From the NCBI GenBank assembly GCA_019747875.1, contig JAIEQI010000006.1, forward strand, positions 88,321 through 152,320: a stretch of DNA of 64,000 nt, in the 5' to 3' direction. Within the stretch, counting starts at the first letter, position 1. The number at the start of each line of letters is the position of its first letter. Below the pieces are notes generated by a model. That model did no database searches, was not told where the DNA came from, and saw only the letters and a list, made by a program, of their open reading frames with translations. The DNA is from Candidatus Obscuribacterales bacterium. Its GTDB lineage: Bacteria; Cyanobacteriota; Vampirovibrionia; Obscuribacterales; Obscuribacteraceae. The position numbers and the translations under genes are program-made. Shown in pieces: positions 44,704-53,555 of the stretch.

Positions 44704-46635
44704 CTAAACCGAAGTCGGTTTGCCCAAAAGCATTGCTTTGAGATTCTTTGCTGTTTGCGGCCTGTCGCCTGGTCTCTTAGCTAAACACAAGAGGATCGCA
44801 TGTTGGATGTGGTCGGGAATTCTGAGCGATTTTGGGAATGGTGGCACTTCGGCGTTTAGATGGTCGTGAAAGAGTTCAAGCATACTATCTTTTGCAAATG
44901 GAGGGCGCCCCACGAGGCACTCATAGAGTAAGACTCCTAATGAGTAGATGTCAGATCGCGAGTCTACGACTTGTGTTGTATCCCATTGTTCGGGGCTCAT
45001 ATATAGTGGACTTCCGAATAGTTCTCCAGGTTTTGTCAGCTGCATGTCGGTAGGCTGATCGCCCTTAGCTAAGCCGAAATCGACGATCTTGATTTGATCC
45101 GGTTGCTTTGCTTGCTCAATGATCATGATGTTGCTTGGTTTGAGATCGCGGTGCACTACGCCATTTTCATGTGCATAGGCGATACCATCCAAAATCTGGG
45201 ACGTAATTTCTTCAAACCTCACCAGGTCCAGCCGCTTGCACTCTGATAACACTTCCTCCAGACTTTGCCCTTTCACAAAATCCATTACTAGATATGGACC
45301 ATTTTTCGCGATCCCAAAGTCGTGAATCTTCAAAAGATTCGGATGGTCTAATCGGCTCGCTGTGCGGGCTTCGTGCTGAAAACGTTTGACGTTTGTTGTC
45401 TCTGATGCCAGATGCGATTGTAAGATTTTGATGGCGAGAATCTGGTGCTCAAGGAAAAGGTGTCTAACCTTATAAACTTTGCTCATTCCACCTTTGCCCA
45501 GCTCTTCAAGGACGTAGTACTTGTCTGCAAAGACGCTACCAATGAGCGAATCATCCGGCAATTTCGCAAGCATCGTTTGGTCATCCGGACAGTTGTCCAC
45601 CTCCATTGGATACTCTTTCGTGCAAGTCAAACAGACATTTCTGAGTCTCACTTCTTTCGGTGCATTTCGATCTGCATTTACTTGCTTTGCGACTTCGTTG
45701 ACTAGTTTTCGTTCAATAACTTCTTTCTCTTGTTCTGCTGCTTCTTGTTTCTTTCTTGCTTCTTGGCGTTCGCTGTCAACCACGTCCAGGGTTCGCGCAC
45801 TCCAGATTGCAACTGCTATGAACGAAGCAAAAACAAGGATGCCGAATACTGCCCAACCGAATGCTTCATCGTAAAGCTTTAGAGCCGAACCTGCTGACCG
45901 AATTCCCAAGCTAAGTGGAATCGCCAGTAAAAACGTGAGAAAGCGTCTGGCTATTCGTCCACCTAAGCTATCGAGTACGAAGATTCTTGTGATCTCCGCC
46001 TCTGGCCGAGCGCATAGTGCCGCCATGCTCAGGAAGATTAGCGGTACGGAAATGGCGCTGGACATTTTAACGCAACCGAACATGGTGCACAGACTTTCGA
46101 CACCGCAAAGGTATCCGAAGAAAGCCATCAAAGATAGCCCAAGTGCGACCGATGCACAAACTTGCCATAGCCAGTGCTTGCCGCTAATTGGGAGTCCTAT
46201 TGTTAGCAATGAGAACGATAAAAAAATGAAGTTCAAGGAGACATTCGGTGGCATCGGTCCCGGAAAAGTAATACCGGTTGCTGGTTCGGATGGTGAAAAG
46301 ATAAGTTTATCGAGTCCGAAGTCCTTTGCCGTTACAGACTCAGCAAAAGTTGCAGATGCGCCTGCAAAACAGATGAAGGCTAGTACCGATCCCAGAATTG
46401 TGTGGTCGACCCCATTGCGAAATGTTCTGAAAAACAGGGACAGCGAGCAAAGCAGAAAGGCGAGCGCTATGCTGGAACGCAAGATCATTTTGCGCCCTAG
46501 AAACAGCGTTTTTAGATTCTCTTGATCTAAAGCCCATCCGGCCAAGCTTACGAGCGATGCGATGGCGACCAACACAAGCAGGAAGAGTGCTATCTTGCGT
46601 GATCGTCTAACAAGTCTATCGCTCGCTTTAAGCAT
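44704..46635 (-). CDS. Eukaryotic-type Ser/Thr protein kinase with N-terminal multi-pass membrane domain
   Basis: The first 280 residues contain about eight hydrophobic segments forming a sensor-like membrane domain. A charged coiled coil (285-320) and a short Cys motif (CLTC...C, 335-349) follow. The kinase domain starts near 370 and has GKGGMSKVYK (glycine loop), Lys403, HRDLKPSN with Asp497, DFG with Asp519, and SPLYMSPEQW. All catalytic residues are present. The kinase lies at the C-terminus, opposite to the common PknB layout. It is 5 bp after the thioredoxin-like gene, so the two form an operon, perhaps a redox-linked signalling unit. Confidence 0.9.
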   Translation of the reverse strand: MLKASDRLVRRSRKIALFLLVLVAIASLVSLAGWALDQENLKTLFLGRKMILRSSIALAFLLCSLSLFFRTFRNGVDHTILGSVLAFICFAGASATFAESVTAKDFGLDKLIFSPSEPATGITFPGPMPPNVSLNFIFLSFSLLTIGLPISGKHWLWQVCASVALGLSLMAFFGYLCGVESLCTMFGCVKMSSAISVPLIFLSMAALCARPEAEITRIFVLDSLGGRIARRFLTFLLAIPLSLGIRSAGSALKLYDEAFGWAVFGILVFASFIAVAIWSARTLDVVDSERQEARKKQEAAEQEKEVIERKLVNEVAKQVNADRNAPKEVRLRNVCLTCTKEYPMEVDNCPDDQTMLAKLPDDSLIGSVFADKYYVLEELGKGGMSKVYKVRHLFLEHQILAIKILQSHLASETTNVKRFQHEARTASRLDHPNLLKIHDFGIAKNGPYLVMDFVKGQSLEEVLSECKRLDLVRFEEITSQILDGIAYAHENGVVHRDLKPSNIMIIEQAKQPDQIKIVDFGLAKGDQPTDMQLTKPGELFGSPLYMSPEQWDTTQVVDSRSDIYSLGVLLYECLVGRPPFAKDSMLELFHDHLNAEVPPFPKSLRIPDHIQHAILLCLAKRPGDRPQTAKNLKAMLLGKPTSV

Positions 46636-46640
46636 TATCC

Positions 46641-47078
46641 TCAGCTCTTATGCTCTAGCGCCTTTTGAATTGCTAACTCGTAAACGTCTTTAGTCTTGAA
46701 GCCCTGGAGTTCTTTGACGCGTTTCTTCTTTGTGTTGAAGATTCCAACTACAGGCACCTGCTCTGCCGAGTCGGTTACAAAATGCTTCACACCCAGGCTT
46801 TCGGCCGTCTTGATTGACTCCGCGAATGTGCCTTCAGCTGCATTGAGTTCGACATATTTCACCTGTGGGCCAAACTTCTGCGCAAGCTCCTGCATGGCCG
46901 GTTTGACCTTAGTGCAAGTAACTTTGCAGTCCTGGTCGTACAGTAATACAACCAGTAACTTCCATGGCTGCTGAGTTTCAGCCTGCGCCGTTTCGGCCTT
47001 GCAGGCAGTAGCCGACGCAAATGACCAGAAAAGACATAAACCTGTGACGACCGATAACAGTTTTTTTTCGCGCAGCAT
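46641..47078 (-). CDS. Secreted thioredoxin-fold protein with CxxxC motif
   Basis: A 145-residue protein with a signal peptide (LLSVVTGLCLFWSFASATA). The fold follows thioredoxin: LLVVLLYDQDCKVTCTKVKPAMQEL, VKYVELNAAE, and a cis-Pro VPVVGIFN. The active site is DCKVTC (CxxxC) rather than CxxC, so the redox potential or function may differ. ACK at residues 26-28 is only a weak lipobox match. It lies upstream of the kinase gene by 5 bp and is probably co-transcribed. Confidence 0.75.
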   Translation of the reverse strand: MLREKKLLSVVTGLCLFWSFASATACKAETAQAETQQPWKLLVVLLYDQDCKVTCTKVKPAMQELAQKFGPQVKYVELNAAEGTFAESIKTAESLGVKHFVTDSAEQVPVVGIFNTKKKRVKELQGFKTKDVYELAIQKALEHKS

Positions 47079-47330
47079 GCTTCACCGCTCCGATACGAGT
47101 TATTTGTGCTGCTCAGTATGTACCACGTGCGGTGTGCCCTCACACTGCGTGGGATATGTATGGGGTCAGAATCGGTAATCCTACCTAGTTTGCCAGTGAC
47201 CATAATAGGCTGAGTCGCCTGAACCAAAAGTTCAATGCAAATGCACCTAATGTGGTGGCACTGGCGAACACTCAAATCGGCGTGGATATCACGGCTCTTT
47301 GAATTTATCAGGAAGGCGCAGGGCGATTCT

Positions 47331-47891
47331 CTAGCTTGTCTGCGGTTTGTTTTCCAGTCGATCAATGCGAATTTCGAGCTGCTCAAACTTGTTGTCCAAT
47401 TTTTCTTCCAAGTGAGAGTAAGAGGTAGTCATGCCATCCATGATTGTTGTAATTGCATCCATCAGGTCTTTATGCTGCCTTTCGCCTTGGATTCTCATTT
47501 CATCTCTTAGCGAAGTATCGACTGTTTCAAGCTTTAGTTCGACTGTTTCAAGCTTTAGTTCGACTGTTTCAAGCTTTTGTTCAACTGTCTCAAGCTTTTG
47601 TTCAACTGTCTCAAGCTTTTGTTCTACTGTCTCAAGCTTTTGTTCAACTGTCAGTTCAACTGTCTCAAGCTTTTGTTCTACTGTATCCAACCTTTGTCCA
47701 ACTGTTTCCAGTGTTTGTTCAACGGTTCCCAGTCTCTGTCCAATGCGATCTTGACCTTGTTGGAGTTCATCGAAACGTGTTGATTGACGAATCATGTGTT
47801 GATCAAGAACTTCAGCTCTGGCGTTGAAATAGGCAAGTCCGTGTTTTACTTCCAAACTCATGGCCTTTAGTTCTGCTTCTGTAATGTTCAT
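47331..47891 (-). CDS. Coiled-coil protein with perfect heptad repeats
   Basis: The ATG at 47891 (MNITEAELKAM) has AGGAGG at 7 bases; the 47957 start is rejected. The 186-residue product has an N-terminal helix, then about 11 copies of KLETVEQ-type heptads, and a polar C-terminal helix (EEKLDNKFEQLEIRIDRLENK). Hydrophobic L/V positions are regular, which implies a long parallel coiled coil. A 4-residue insertion (TVEQ) makes one 11-residue stutter. No signal or membrane segment. Function unknown; a spacer or scaffold is likely. Confidence 0.75.
   Translation of the reverse strand: MNITEAELKAMSLEVKHGLAYFNARAEVLDQHMIRQSTRFDELQQGQDRIGQRLGTVEQTLETVGQRLDTVEQKLETVELTVEQKLETVEQKLETVEQKLETVEQKLETVELKLETVELKLETVDTSLRDEMRIQGERQHKDLMDAITTIMDGMTTSYSHLEEKLDNKFEQLEIRIDRLENKPQTS
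47518..47704 (-). repeat. 21-bp tandem repeat (heptad-encoding)
   Basis: Repeats of a 21-bp unit such as actgtctcaagcttttgttca encode KLETVEQ. One 12-bp partial unit breaks the phase of the coiled coil. The array is probably variable in copy number. Confidence 0.85.
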
Positions 47892-48054
47892 AGGTAGCCT
47901 CCTATTAGATCTGTGGGTGGACGGCCTTATCCGGAACGCATGCAAAGGCTTGCCCAAGCCTCACGAAAATTTGTAAGACTTGCGACGCATTCATATGTAT
48001 GTATATCACGCTGAAATTGGAATATCAAATTAGAAGGCAAGATTTTGCGGAAAT

Positions 48055-49050
48055 TTAGTCCTTGAATTTTCCGTAGCTGTGTAAGCCGCCAAATCCAAGA
48101 GAATTGAATCCGAGGTATGTGAGTACAGTCAGAAGCATTCCACCAATTGCAACTAGTGAAAGCTTTTCCGACGAGCATTCATGATGTATGCGCAGATGGA
48201 TATATGCTGCATAGCCGAGCCATGTGGTCAGCGCCATCGATTCTTTGGGATCCCATGACCAGTAGCTTCCCCAGGCGTGATTCGCCCAGAGTCCGCCCGT
48301 GATAATTCCGATTGTTAAAAGCGGGAAGCCGATCATAATTGCGCGATAAACAACTTCGTCATACAACTCCGCGCGTTTCTCATTTACTTTCGATTCGCTG
48401 ATCTTGCCTAAGCCAAACCACGCTGCTGCAAGCCCGGCAAGACTTCCCCCAACAAACAATGCTTGCAAGAAAAATGTATTTACGTCGGTAAAGGTTCCTA
48501 ATCCGATTGCGCTCAAACCGGCCGTTAAGGCCACGGCCGAAAGCAAAACCGATCTGACACGACCAGCTTGCCATAGCTGAACAAATGCCGACAACCCAGC
48601 AATAAAGAACATGGCGTATGACACTATAAGCGGTGGCACATGGATCTGCCTCCAGTAACTTACGAGCGCGGGGACCAGAGGCTTGATCTCCTGCTGTCCA
48701 GCCGGCAGCCAACTTCCATAAAGGAAAAAGACGGCGGCTGTCAAACTCGCAAGCCAGCCTAGCTGTTTGAGATCGTAGGTTCTGGAAAGCGCCAAATATC
48801 CACCCATCACAGCCCATGCGAACCAGAGTAATGACTCATACAAATTTGAAAGTGGGAAGCGTTCTGATTCAAAGCCTCTCGTCACAATTGCAGCCGTCAA
48901 TGCCGCAAAGCCGATCAACATGACGAACTGCGCCGCTTTGATCAGATGGTCTTTCTTCTTCGATAATGCATTTGAGCCGACGAAGACCCAGAATGAAACG
49001 ACGGATGAGATTCCGGCTGTGTTAGTTAGAGTTACTTGTATGTCAGACAT
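48055..49050 (-). CDS. ccsA: Cytochrome c assembly protein CcsA (heme-handling, system II)
   Basis: A 331-residue multi-pass membrane protein. The family's heme-handling signature is present near 250-270 (HAWGSYWSWDPKES, the tryptophan-rich WWD motif), with His in the following helix (IHLRIHHE). It works with ResB/Ccs1 to move heme and attach it to apocytochrome c outside the membrane. It is the last gene of an operon with ccs1, 12 bp downstream of it. Confidence 0.9.
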   Translation of the reverse strand: MSDIQVTLTNTAGISSVVSFWVFVGSNALSKKKDHLIKAAQFVMLIGFAALTAAIVTRGFESERFPLSNLYESLLWFAWAVMGGYLALSRTYDLKQLGWLASLTAAVFFLYGSWLPAGQQEIKPLVPALVSYWRQIHVPPLIVSYAMFFIAGLSAFVQLWQAGRVRSVLLSAVALTAGLSAIGLGTFTDVNTFFLQALFVGGSLAGLAAAWFGLGKISESKVNEKRAELYDEVVYRAIMIGFPLLTIGIITGGLWANHAWGSYWSWDPKESMALTTWLGYAAYIHLRIHHECSSEKLSLVAIGGMLLTVLTYLGFNSLGFGGLHSYGKFKD

Positions 49051-49062
49051 TACTCAGCTTCC

Positions 49063-50490
49063 TTATCCGTTGCTTGCTGCACTGATTTCGACTTCAGCTT
49101 TTTTCTCTTCGTTGTTCTTTGATTCTTCTGCTTCTTCCGCTTGTACGAGATTCGACTCCGCCTCTATACTGCCGAATTTTTGTTTGATGCGCTCTGCCAT
49201 TTTTTCTAGTTTGCGTTCAAAATCTGATTTAGCCTTTTTTGAACTTCCAGCAATCAGTAGTTTGCAGGTAGCAGACCCGTCGATCGAATCTGCGGCCGTT
49301 GCTACAGCCCATACTTGTCTGTGCGGAATGGCTGCAAGCATTACGCCTATCATAATAATTCCAAATGCGACGTAAGTGAGTGGAAGGCCGGGATCAGATT
49401 TGTATTGCAAACCAGTTACCGGAATCGCTTTGACATAAGCGATCTGGACCTCGCCAAAGTTTGCTGCATATCCTGCCGGGATTTCCGCCAACATTTTCGG
49501 CTGCTGCCACTCGGGAATCTTTGCGAACACGCGCACCGGTTTTTCCTGCCCGCGCAAAGAGAAAATCATCGTTGTATTTTCATCGAGCTGCATAAATGCG
49601 GCATGTGTTCCACCCATTTGACGCAACGGAAGTTGGGTGGCACGTCCATTGAACGCTACTTCGATTGCATCCAAACCCCAGCTTGATTGATAAACATCTA
49701 CACCGCCATAGGAAAGCGGATTGTTCACCGAAATTTCTTGCTTTTGAAGAACCTTGCCGTCCTTATCGACTACGGAAAGGTTGCTGTACCATTGTTTGGG
49801 ATCGCCGCTGGCATAATTCTCGCGTCTGGTATCATCCACGCGAACTCTCCAACTGGGCAGTTTTCCGATCCACAACTTGCTGTGCTCTGACTCAGCAAAG
49901 TTTAGATAGCCACCGATTGGCACCGGCTTGAATCCGTTGAATCCGGTCCACGAGGTTATCGTTACGCCTGCGAGCAAACTCAATAATCCGATGTGAGTAA
50001 TGGTGGCAGCCAAACGTGCAATTTTGCCCCATTCCGCTGTAAGTTTGTTTCCTTGAATCTCGACGCTGTACTGTTGCTTCTTAAGTGCTTCCACCAGCTC
50101 CTTGAAGGCAACATCAGCGTCCGTTCTCAGTGTCATATCCTTTGCTACCGGAAATTTGCCGATTTCCTTTTCACCAAGGAACGGCATTTTTTGTTTCATC
50201 AGGCGAGCTTTCGGAAATACGCGCTGCACGCTGCAGGCGATCATATTTACGGTCAGCAGTCCGATTAAGCCAAGGAAAAACGGGGTGTGAAAAAGGTCCG
50301 TAATGCCCCATTGGCGCAGGTAGCCGGCATTCTCTTTCCCGAATGTTTCCACTACCTTTTGAAAGCCGACCTGAGACTCCTGCGGGCACCAGGCGCCAAC
50401 CAAAATTGACACCGCGATCAAAGTCATCAGAGCGATTGTCAGTTTTACAGAGGCGAATGCTGAAAGGCGCAAGGCACAGGAACCTCTCAA
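49063..50490 (-). CDS. ccs1: Cytochrome c biogenesis protein ResB/Ccs1
   Basis: A 475-residue protein with membrane segments at about 13-35 and 70-90, a third near 160-185 and a fourth near 370-395. The large extracytoplasmic region has the usual ResB beta-rich sequence (VVDKDGKVLQKQEISVNNPLSYGGVDVYQSSWG). The C-terminal tail is charged and longer than usual, Glu/Lys-rich. The start is TTG and overlaps the upstream polyprenyl synthase stop as TTGA, which supports this start and translational coupling. With CcsA it forms the heme ligation complex. Confidence 0.88.
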   Translation of the reverse strand: MRGSCALRLSAFASVKLTIALMTLIAVSILVGAWCPQESQVGFQKVVETFGKENAGYLRQWGITDLFHTPFFLGLIGLLTVNMIACSVQRVFPKARLMKQKMPFLGEKEIGKFPVAKDMTLRTDADVAFKELVEALKKQQYSVEIQGNKLTAEWGKIARLAATITHIGLLSLLAGVTITSWTGFNGFKPVPIGGYLNFAESEHSKLWIGKLPSWRVRVDDTRRENYASGDPKQWYSNLSVVDKDGKVLQKQEISVNNPLSYGGVDVYQSSWGLDAIEVAFNGRATQLPLRQMGGTHAAFMQLDENTTMIFSLRGQEKPVRVFAKIPEWQQPKMLAEIPAGYAANFGEVQIAYVKAIPVTGLQYKSDPGLPLTYVAFGIIMIGVMLAAIPHRQVWAVATAADSIDGSATCKLLIAGSSKKAKSDFERKLEKMAERIKQKFGSIEAESNLVQAEEAEESKNNEEKKAEVEISAASNG

Positions 50491-51521
50491 TTCGTTCGTG
50501 TTAACAGCCAGTCTACGATTTGATCAAGCGAATCTCTGTATTCGGATGGTGGTATCACAGACAGTGCGTTTCGTGCTTGCTCGGCATAACGTTGTGCCAG
50601 GGCAACGGTTTGTTCGATGCCACCGCCGGAGCGGATGATATCCAATGCTTCTTCGGTTCCTTCGTTTGTGCTGACCGCGCGTGTTCGAATCAGCTGTTCC
50701 AGTTTAGCTGACTTTTCATCGCGTCTTTCGAGGATGTACATAGCCGGTGCTGTGATCAGACCTTGAGCCAAATCACTGCCTGCTGCCTTGCCCAGTTTAA
50801 GACTTTGACCTGTTACATCAAGAAGGTCATCCACAATCTGGAAGCAGATTCCTAGATTCATGCCGTAGTCTTTCATACCTGACACAACGGTCTCGTTGCA
50901 GCGATTAAGTATTGCCGCGCTTTGCGTTCCTGCCGCAAAAAGGCTGGCTGTCTTCCAAACGGATTTTTGAATGTATGCATCCCAATCCAGCGACAGCACA
51001 AATTGAGCACGCATCTGGCGGATCTCTCCAGCGCAAAGATCGCCAAGAACTTGTCCATAGATTCCAACTACAGGTGGATTCATCAAGCGTGCAAGACAAA
51101 CTGATGCTTGTGCGAACAAAAGATCTCCTGTAAGAACAGCCAGCTTGTCGCTCCACTTGCGGTTCACTGTTTCCTGCCCGCGGCGCAACGATGCGTTATC
51201 TATCACGTCGTCATGCACCAAACTTGCAGTGTGTATTAGTTCAGTCAGTACCGCTTGAATAATATGCAAACGACTCAACTCACCTTTTGGTGTTGCACTT
51301 GCTTTCCCTGAAAGCAATGCAAGTGCCGGGCGCAGACGCTTGCCGCCGGCTTTGAAAACTTGTCCAAGAAGTTCGACTATGAACGGACTGTCATCAACAA
51401 GATTGGAGTTTAGGAACTCCTCGACCAGTTCCAGCTCAATTTTAACGGGCTCTAATAAGTCGCCCAGTTCCAATGGAGACGCCGCCAGGGCTGAACTTTT
51501 AGGGCTTTGCTGAATGGTCAT
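50487..51521 (-). CDS. Long-chain polyprenyl diphosphate synthase (solanesyl-type)
   Basis: A trans-prenyl transferase (344 residues) with both Asp-rich motifs: VHDDVIDNASLRRG near 115 and QIVDDLLDVTG near 235. It adds isopentenyl units to make the long side chain of quinones; the product length cannot be read from the sequence. A family-typical GGKRLRPAL motif occurs near residue 55. It sits between GT39 and ccs1 in an operon, which links quinone synthesis to cytochrome c assembly. Confidence 0.9.
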   Translation of the reverse strand: MTIQQSPKSSALAASPLELGDLLEPVKIELELVEEFLNSNLVDDSPFIVELLGQVFKAGGKRLRPALALLSGKASATPKGELSRLHIIQAVLTELIHTASLVHDDVIDNASLRRGQETVNRKWSDKLAVLTGDLLFAQASVCLARLMNPPVVGIYGQVLGDLCAGEIRQMRAQFVLSLDWDAYIQKSVWKTASLFAAGTQSAAILNRCNETVVSGMKDYGMNLGICFQIVDDLLDVTGQSLKLGKAAGSDLAQGLITAPAMYILERRDEKSAKLEQLIRTRAVSTNEGTEEALDIIRSGGGIEQTVALAQRYAEQARNALSVIPPSEYRDSLDQIVDWLLTRTN

Positions 51522-51568
51522 TTTTGGACGTCCCGGATTTTCGCCTAGCTTTTCATATATGTAGCAGA

Positions 51569-53440
51569 CTAGTCAACGACGCTGCCTCGATTATCAATGT
51601 TTTGCAACTTGCTTGTTACGAGGCTGTTTTGCTTTGGCAGATCCAACTTCAGTTGGTTGTTGTCATTTGCCGGTGCTGCTTCTGGTGGGGTGTAGCGAAC
51701 CAGGATAAATCGACCTTCTGCATACTGTACGCGGCATCCCTTCAAATCTCTGAAGAACTGCTTCTTCTTTATCTTGCTCAGAATATAGGCGCCTTTCGAT
51801 TGGCTCAACATTGCTACCAACTGATCGGGATTTGATGGCTGTTCAACGCGACGATGCGTATAGAAAGGTATCGACGGCTTACGCATGTCGTATACGAGAA
51901 TCGGCAAATCGGATAGGGCGGCATAACGAGCCATGTGAGGCAGAGGCTCTTCCCAGGTCTGCGACAAGACATTCAAGAGGCGGTGACCGAAGAAAAGGAA
52001 GCCCAAAAATGTCGGGATGACAAACAGGAAAAAAGCGGATCTGTAAAAGCGCCGGCTGAGAAGAGCAATGGATGCTGCTACGAAGATCAACTCGAAGCTG
52101 GCGAAACTCTGGATTATTTCTCCCAGCACCTCTGGGGCATCCCGCAGTTTTCCAATGAAGATTGGCGGTAGTATGCTTGCCGCGATGAACACCGCAGCTA
52201 AAATCAGCGCAGGATAAAAAGCTCGCTTGGCTGCATTTCGTTCGATAATCCGCTCAAATTCAAGTGCCAACAAAATAGCTATAGCCGGGAACGCGGGAAG
52301 AGTGTAGGGCAGTAGTTTTGAAACGCTAGCAGAGAAGAACCCAACAGTGACAACTGTCCAACAGAGGGTATAAAGCGCAAGATCCTCGGAATCTTTCAGC
52401 TGTTGGAGTGGCCTCAATATCGAGAACGGACCTGAGTTCTTCCAAGCTTCAACGATTTTGTTCCAGGGAACAGCAGAGAAGATCGCTTGCGGCAAGAACA
52501 CGGACCAGGGGAAGAAGCCACCGAGCATGGCTAGAATGTGATACCACCAGCCGCCCTTGTGAGAGTCAACCACGCTGGTGAAGCGTTGGAAGTTCTCGCG
52601 CATTATGAACTCGTTGAAGTAGGCGCCCTTCGTAATGTAAATCTCGACTGCAAACCACGGAACAGCAATAAGTGAAATGATTCCCAATCCGATCAGTGGA
52701 CGATAAAAATTGAACGCCTCTCTTATATTGGAACGCAAAAAATGATAAACGGCTAAAATTGCCACTGGCAATACAAGCCCGACAGGACCCTTTGTCATTA
52801 CTGCCAGACCTGTTCCAATGTATGCGAGCCAGAGTAAACTTGAGTTTCGCAACTTGAAGGCTGCAAAAAAGGCAAACATTGAGCCGGCCAGGAAGAAGCT
52901 CAGAGGCATATCAGTTATTGCTTCACGCGCCGTACCAACAAAGAGCGGGGCTGTTATTAATGAAAGTCCGGTTATTATTGCGCCTCGACGACCTATGAAA
53001 CGGTCTGCGAAACAATAGCTTACCGCTAGAAGAAGTGCTCCGCAGGCTGCTCCGAAAAAGCGAACTGCAAACTCGTTGCATCCGAAAGCGAGAATGCAGG
53101 CTGCCTGACCCCAGATTGCCAGAGGTGGTTTTGTGAAACGTACTACATAATTCAAATATGTTGTTATGTAGTCACCAATCTCGAGCATTTCGCGTGCCGG
53201 CTCAGCATACAAAGCTTCATCGGGATTAAAAAGCGGGTAAAGACCTAGCTCTCCGAAAAGAACGGCAGAGCCGGCCAGAAAAACCAGCGCGAACGGGACC
53301 ACACGAGACCAAAGCTCTGTCGCAGTCTGACCAGATTGCGTCTTTTGGGTTTCTGTCGCTTGAACGGTGCGGGCGGAAGTCACAGTCATTCGGGGTATCC
53401 GTGTTGATTCTTGAGATCTTCTATTAAATAGACCGGTCAT
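51569..53440 (-). CDS. ArnT-like glycosyltransferase family 39 protein
   Basis: A 623-residue integral membrane glycosyltransferase. The N-terminal loop has NPDEALYAEPAREML with the Asp-Glu pair used by GT39/GT83 enzymes, followed by about ten membrane segments and a soluble C-terminal region. Family members transfer sugars from polyprenyl-phosphate carriers to lipid A, proteins or polymers on the outer face of the inner membrane. The acceptor is unknown. It is first in the operon with the polyprenyl synthase (47-bp gap), a fitting partner for polyprenol-linked sugar donors. Confidence 0.85.
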   Translation of the reverse strand: MTGLFNRRSQESTRIPRMTVTSARTVQATETQKTQSGQTATELWSRVVPFALVFLAGSAVLFGELGLYPLFNPDEALYAEPAREMLEIGDYITTYLNYVVRFTKPPLAIWGQAACILAFGCNEFAVRFFGAACGALLLAVSYCFADRFIGRRGAIITGLSLITAPLFVGTAREAITDMPLSFFLAGSMFAFFAAFKLRNSSLLWLAYIGTGLAVMTKGPVGLVLPVAILAVYHFLRSNIREAFNFYRPLIGLGIISLIAVPWFAVEIYITKGAYFNEFIMRENFQRFTSVVDSHKGGWWYHILAMLGGFFPWSVFLPQAIFSAVPWNKIVEAWKNSGPFSILRPLQQLKDSEDLALYTLCWTVVTVGFFSASVSKLLPYTLPAFPAIAILLALEFERIIERNAAKRAFYPALILAAVFIAASILPPIFIGKLRDAPEVLGEIIQSFASFELIFVAASIALLSRRFYRSAFFLFVIPTFLGFLFFGHRLLNVLSQTWEEPLPHMARYAALSDLPILVYDMRKPSIPFYTHRRVEQPSNPDQLVAMLSQSKGAYILSKIKKKQFFRDLKGCRVQYAEGRFILVRYTPPEAAPANDNNQLKLDLPKQNSLVTSKLQNIDNRGSVVD

Positions 53441-53555
53441 AGCAAGGTGAGCTTTCTAATGTAAACCTGAACCTTGCAGTTGAGCCCGTATTCAGGGCTT
53501 ATCTGCGATAATTCGCTGGAGTATATTGCTTTTAATCATTCCGGAGTGCCGAGAA

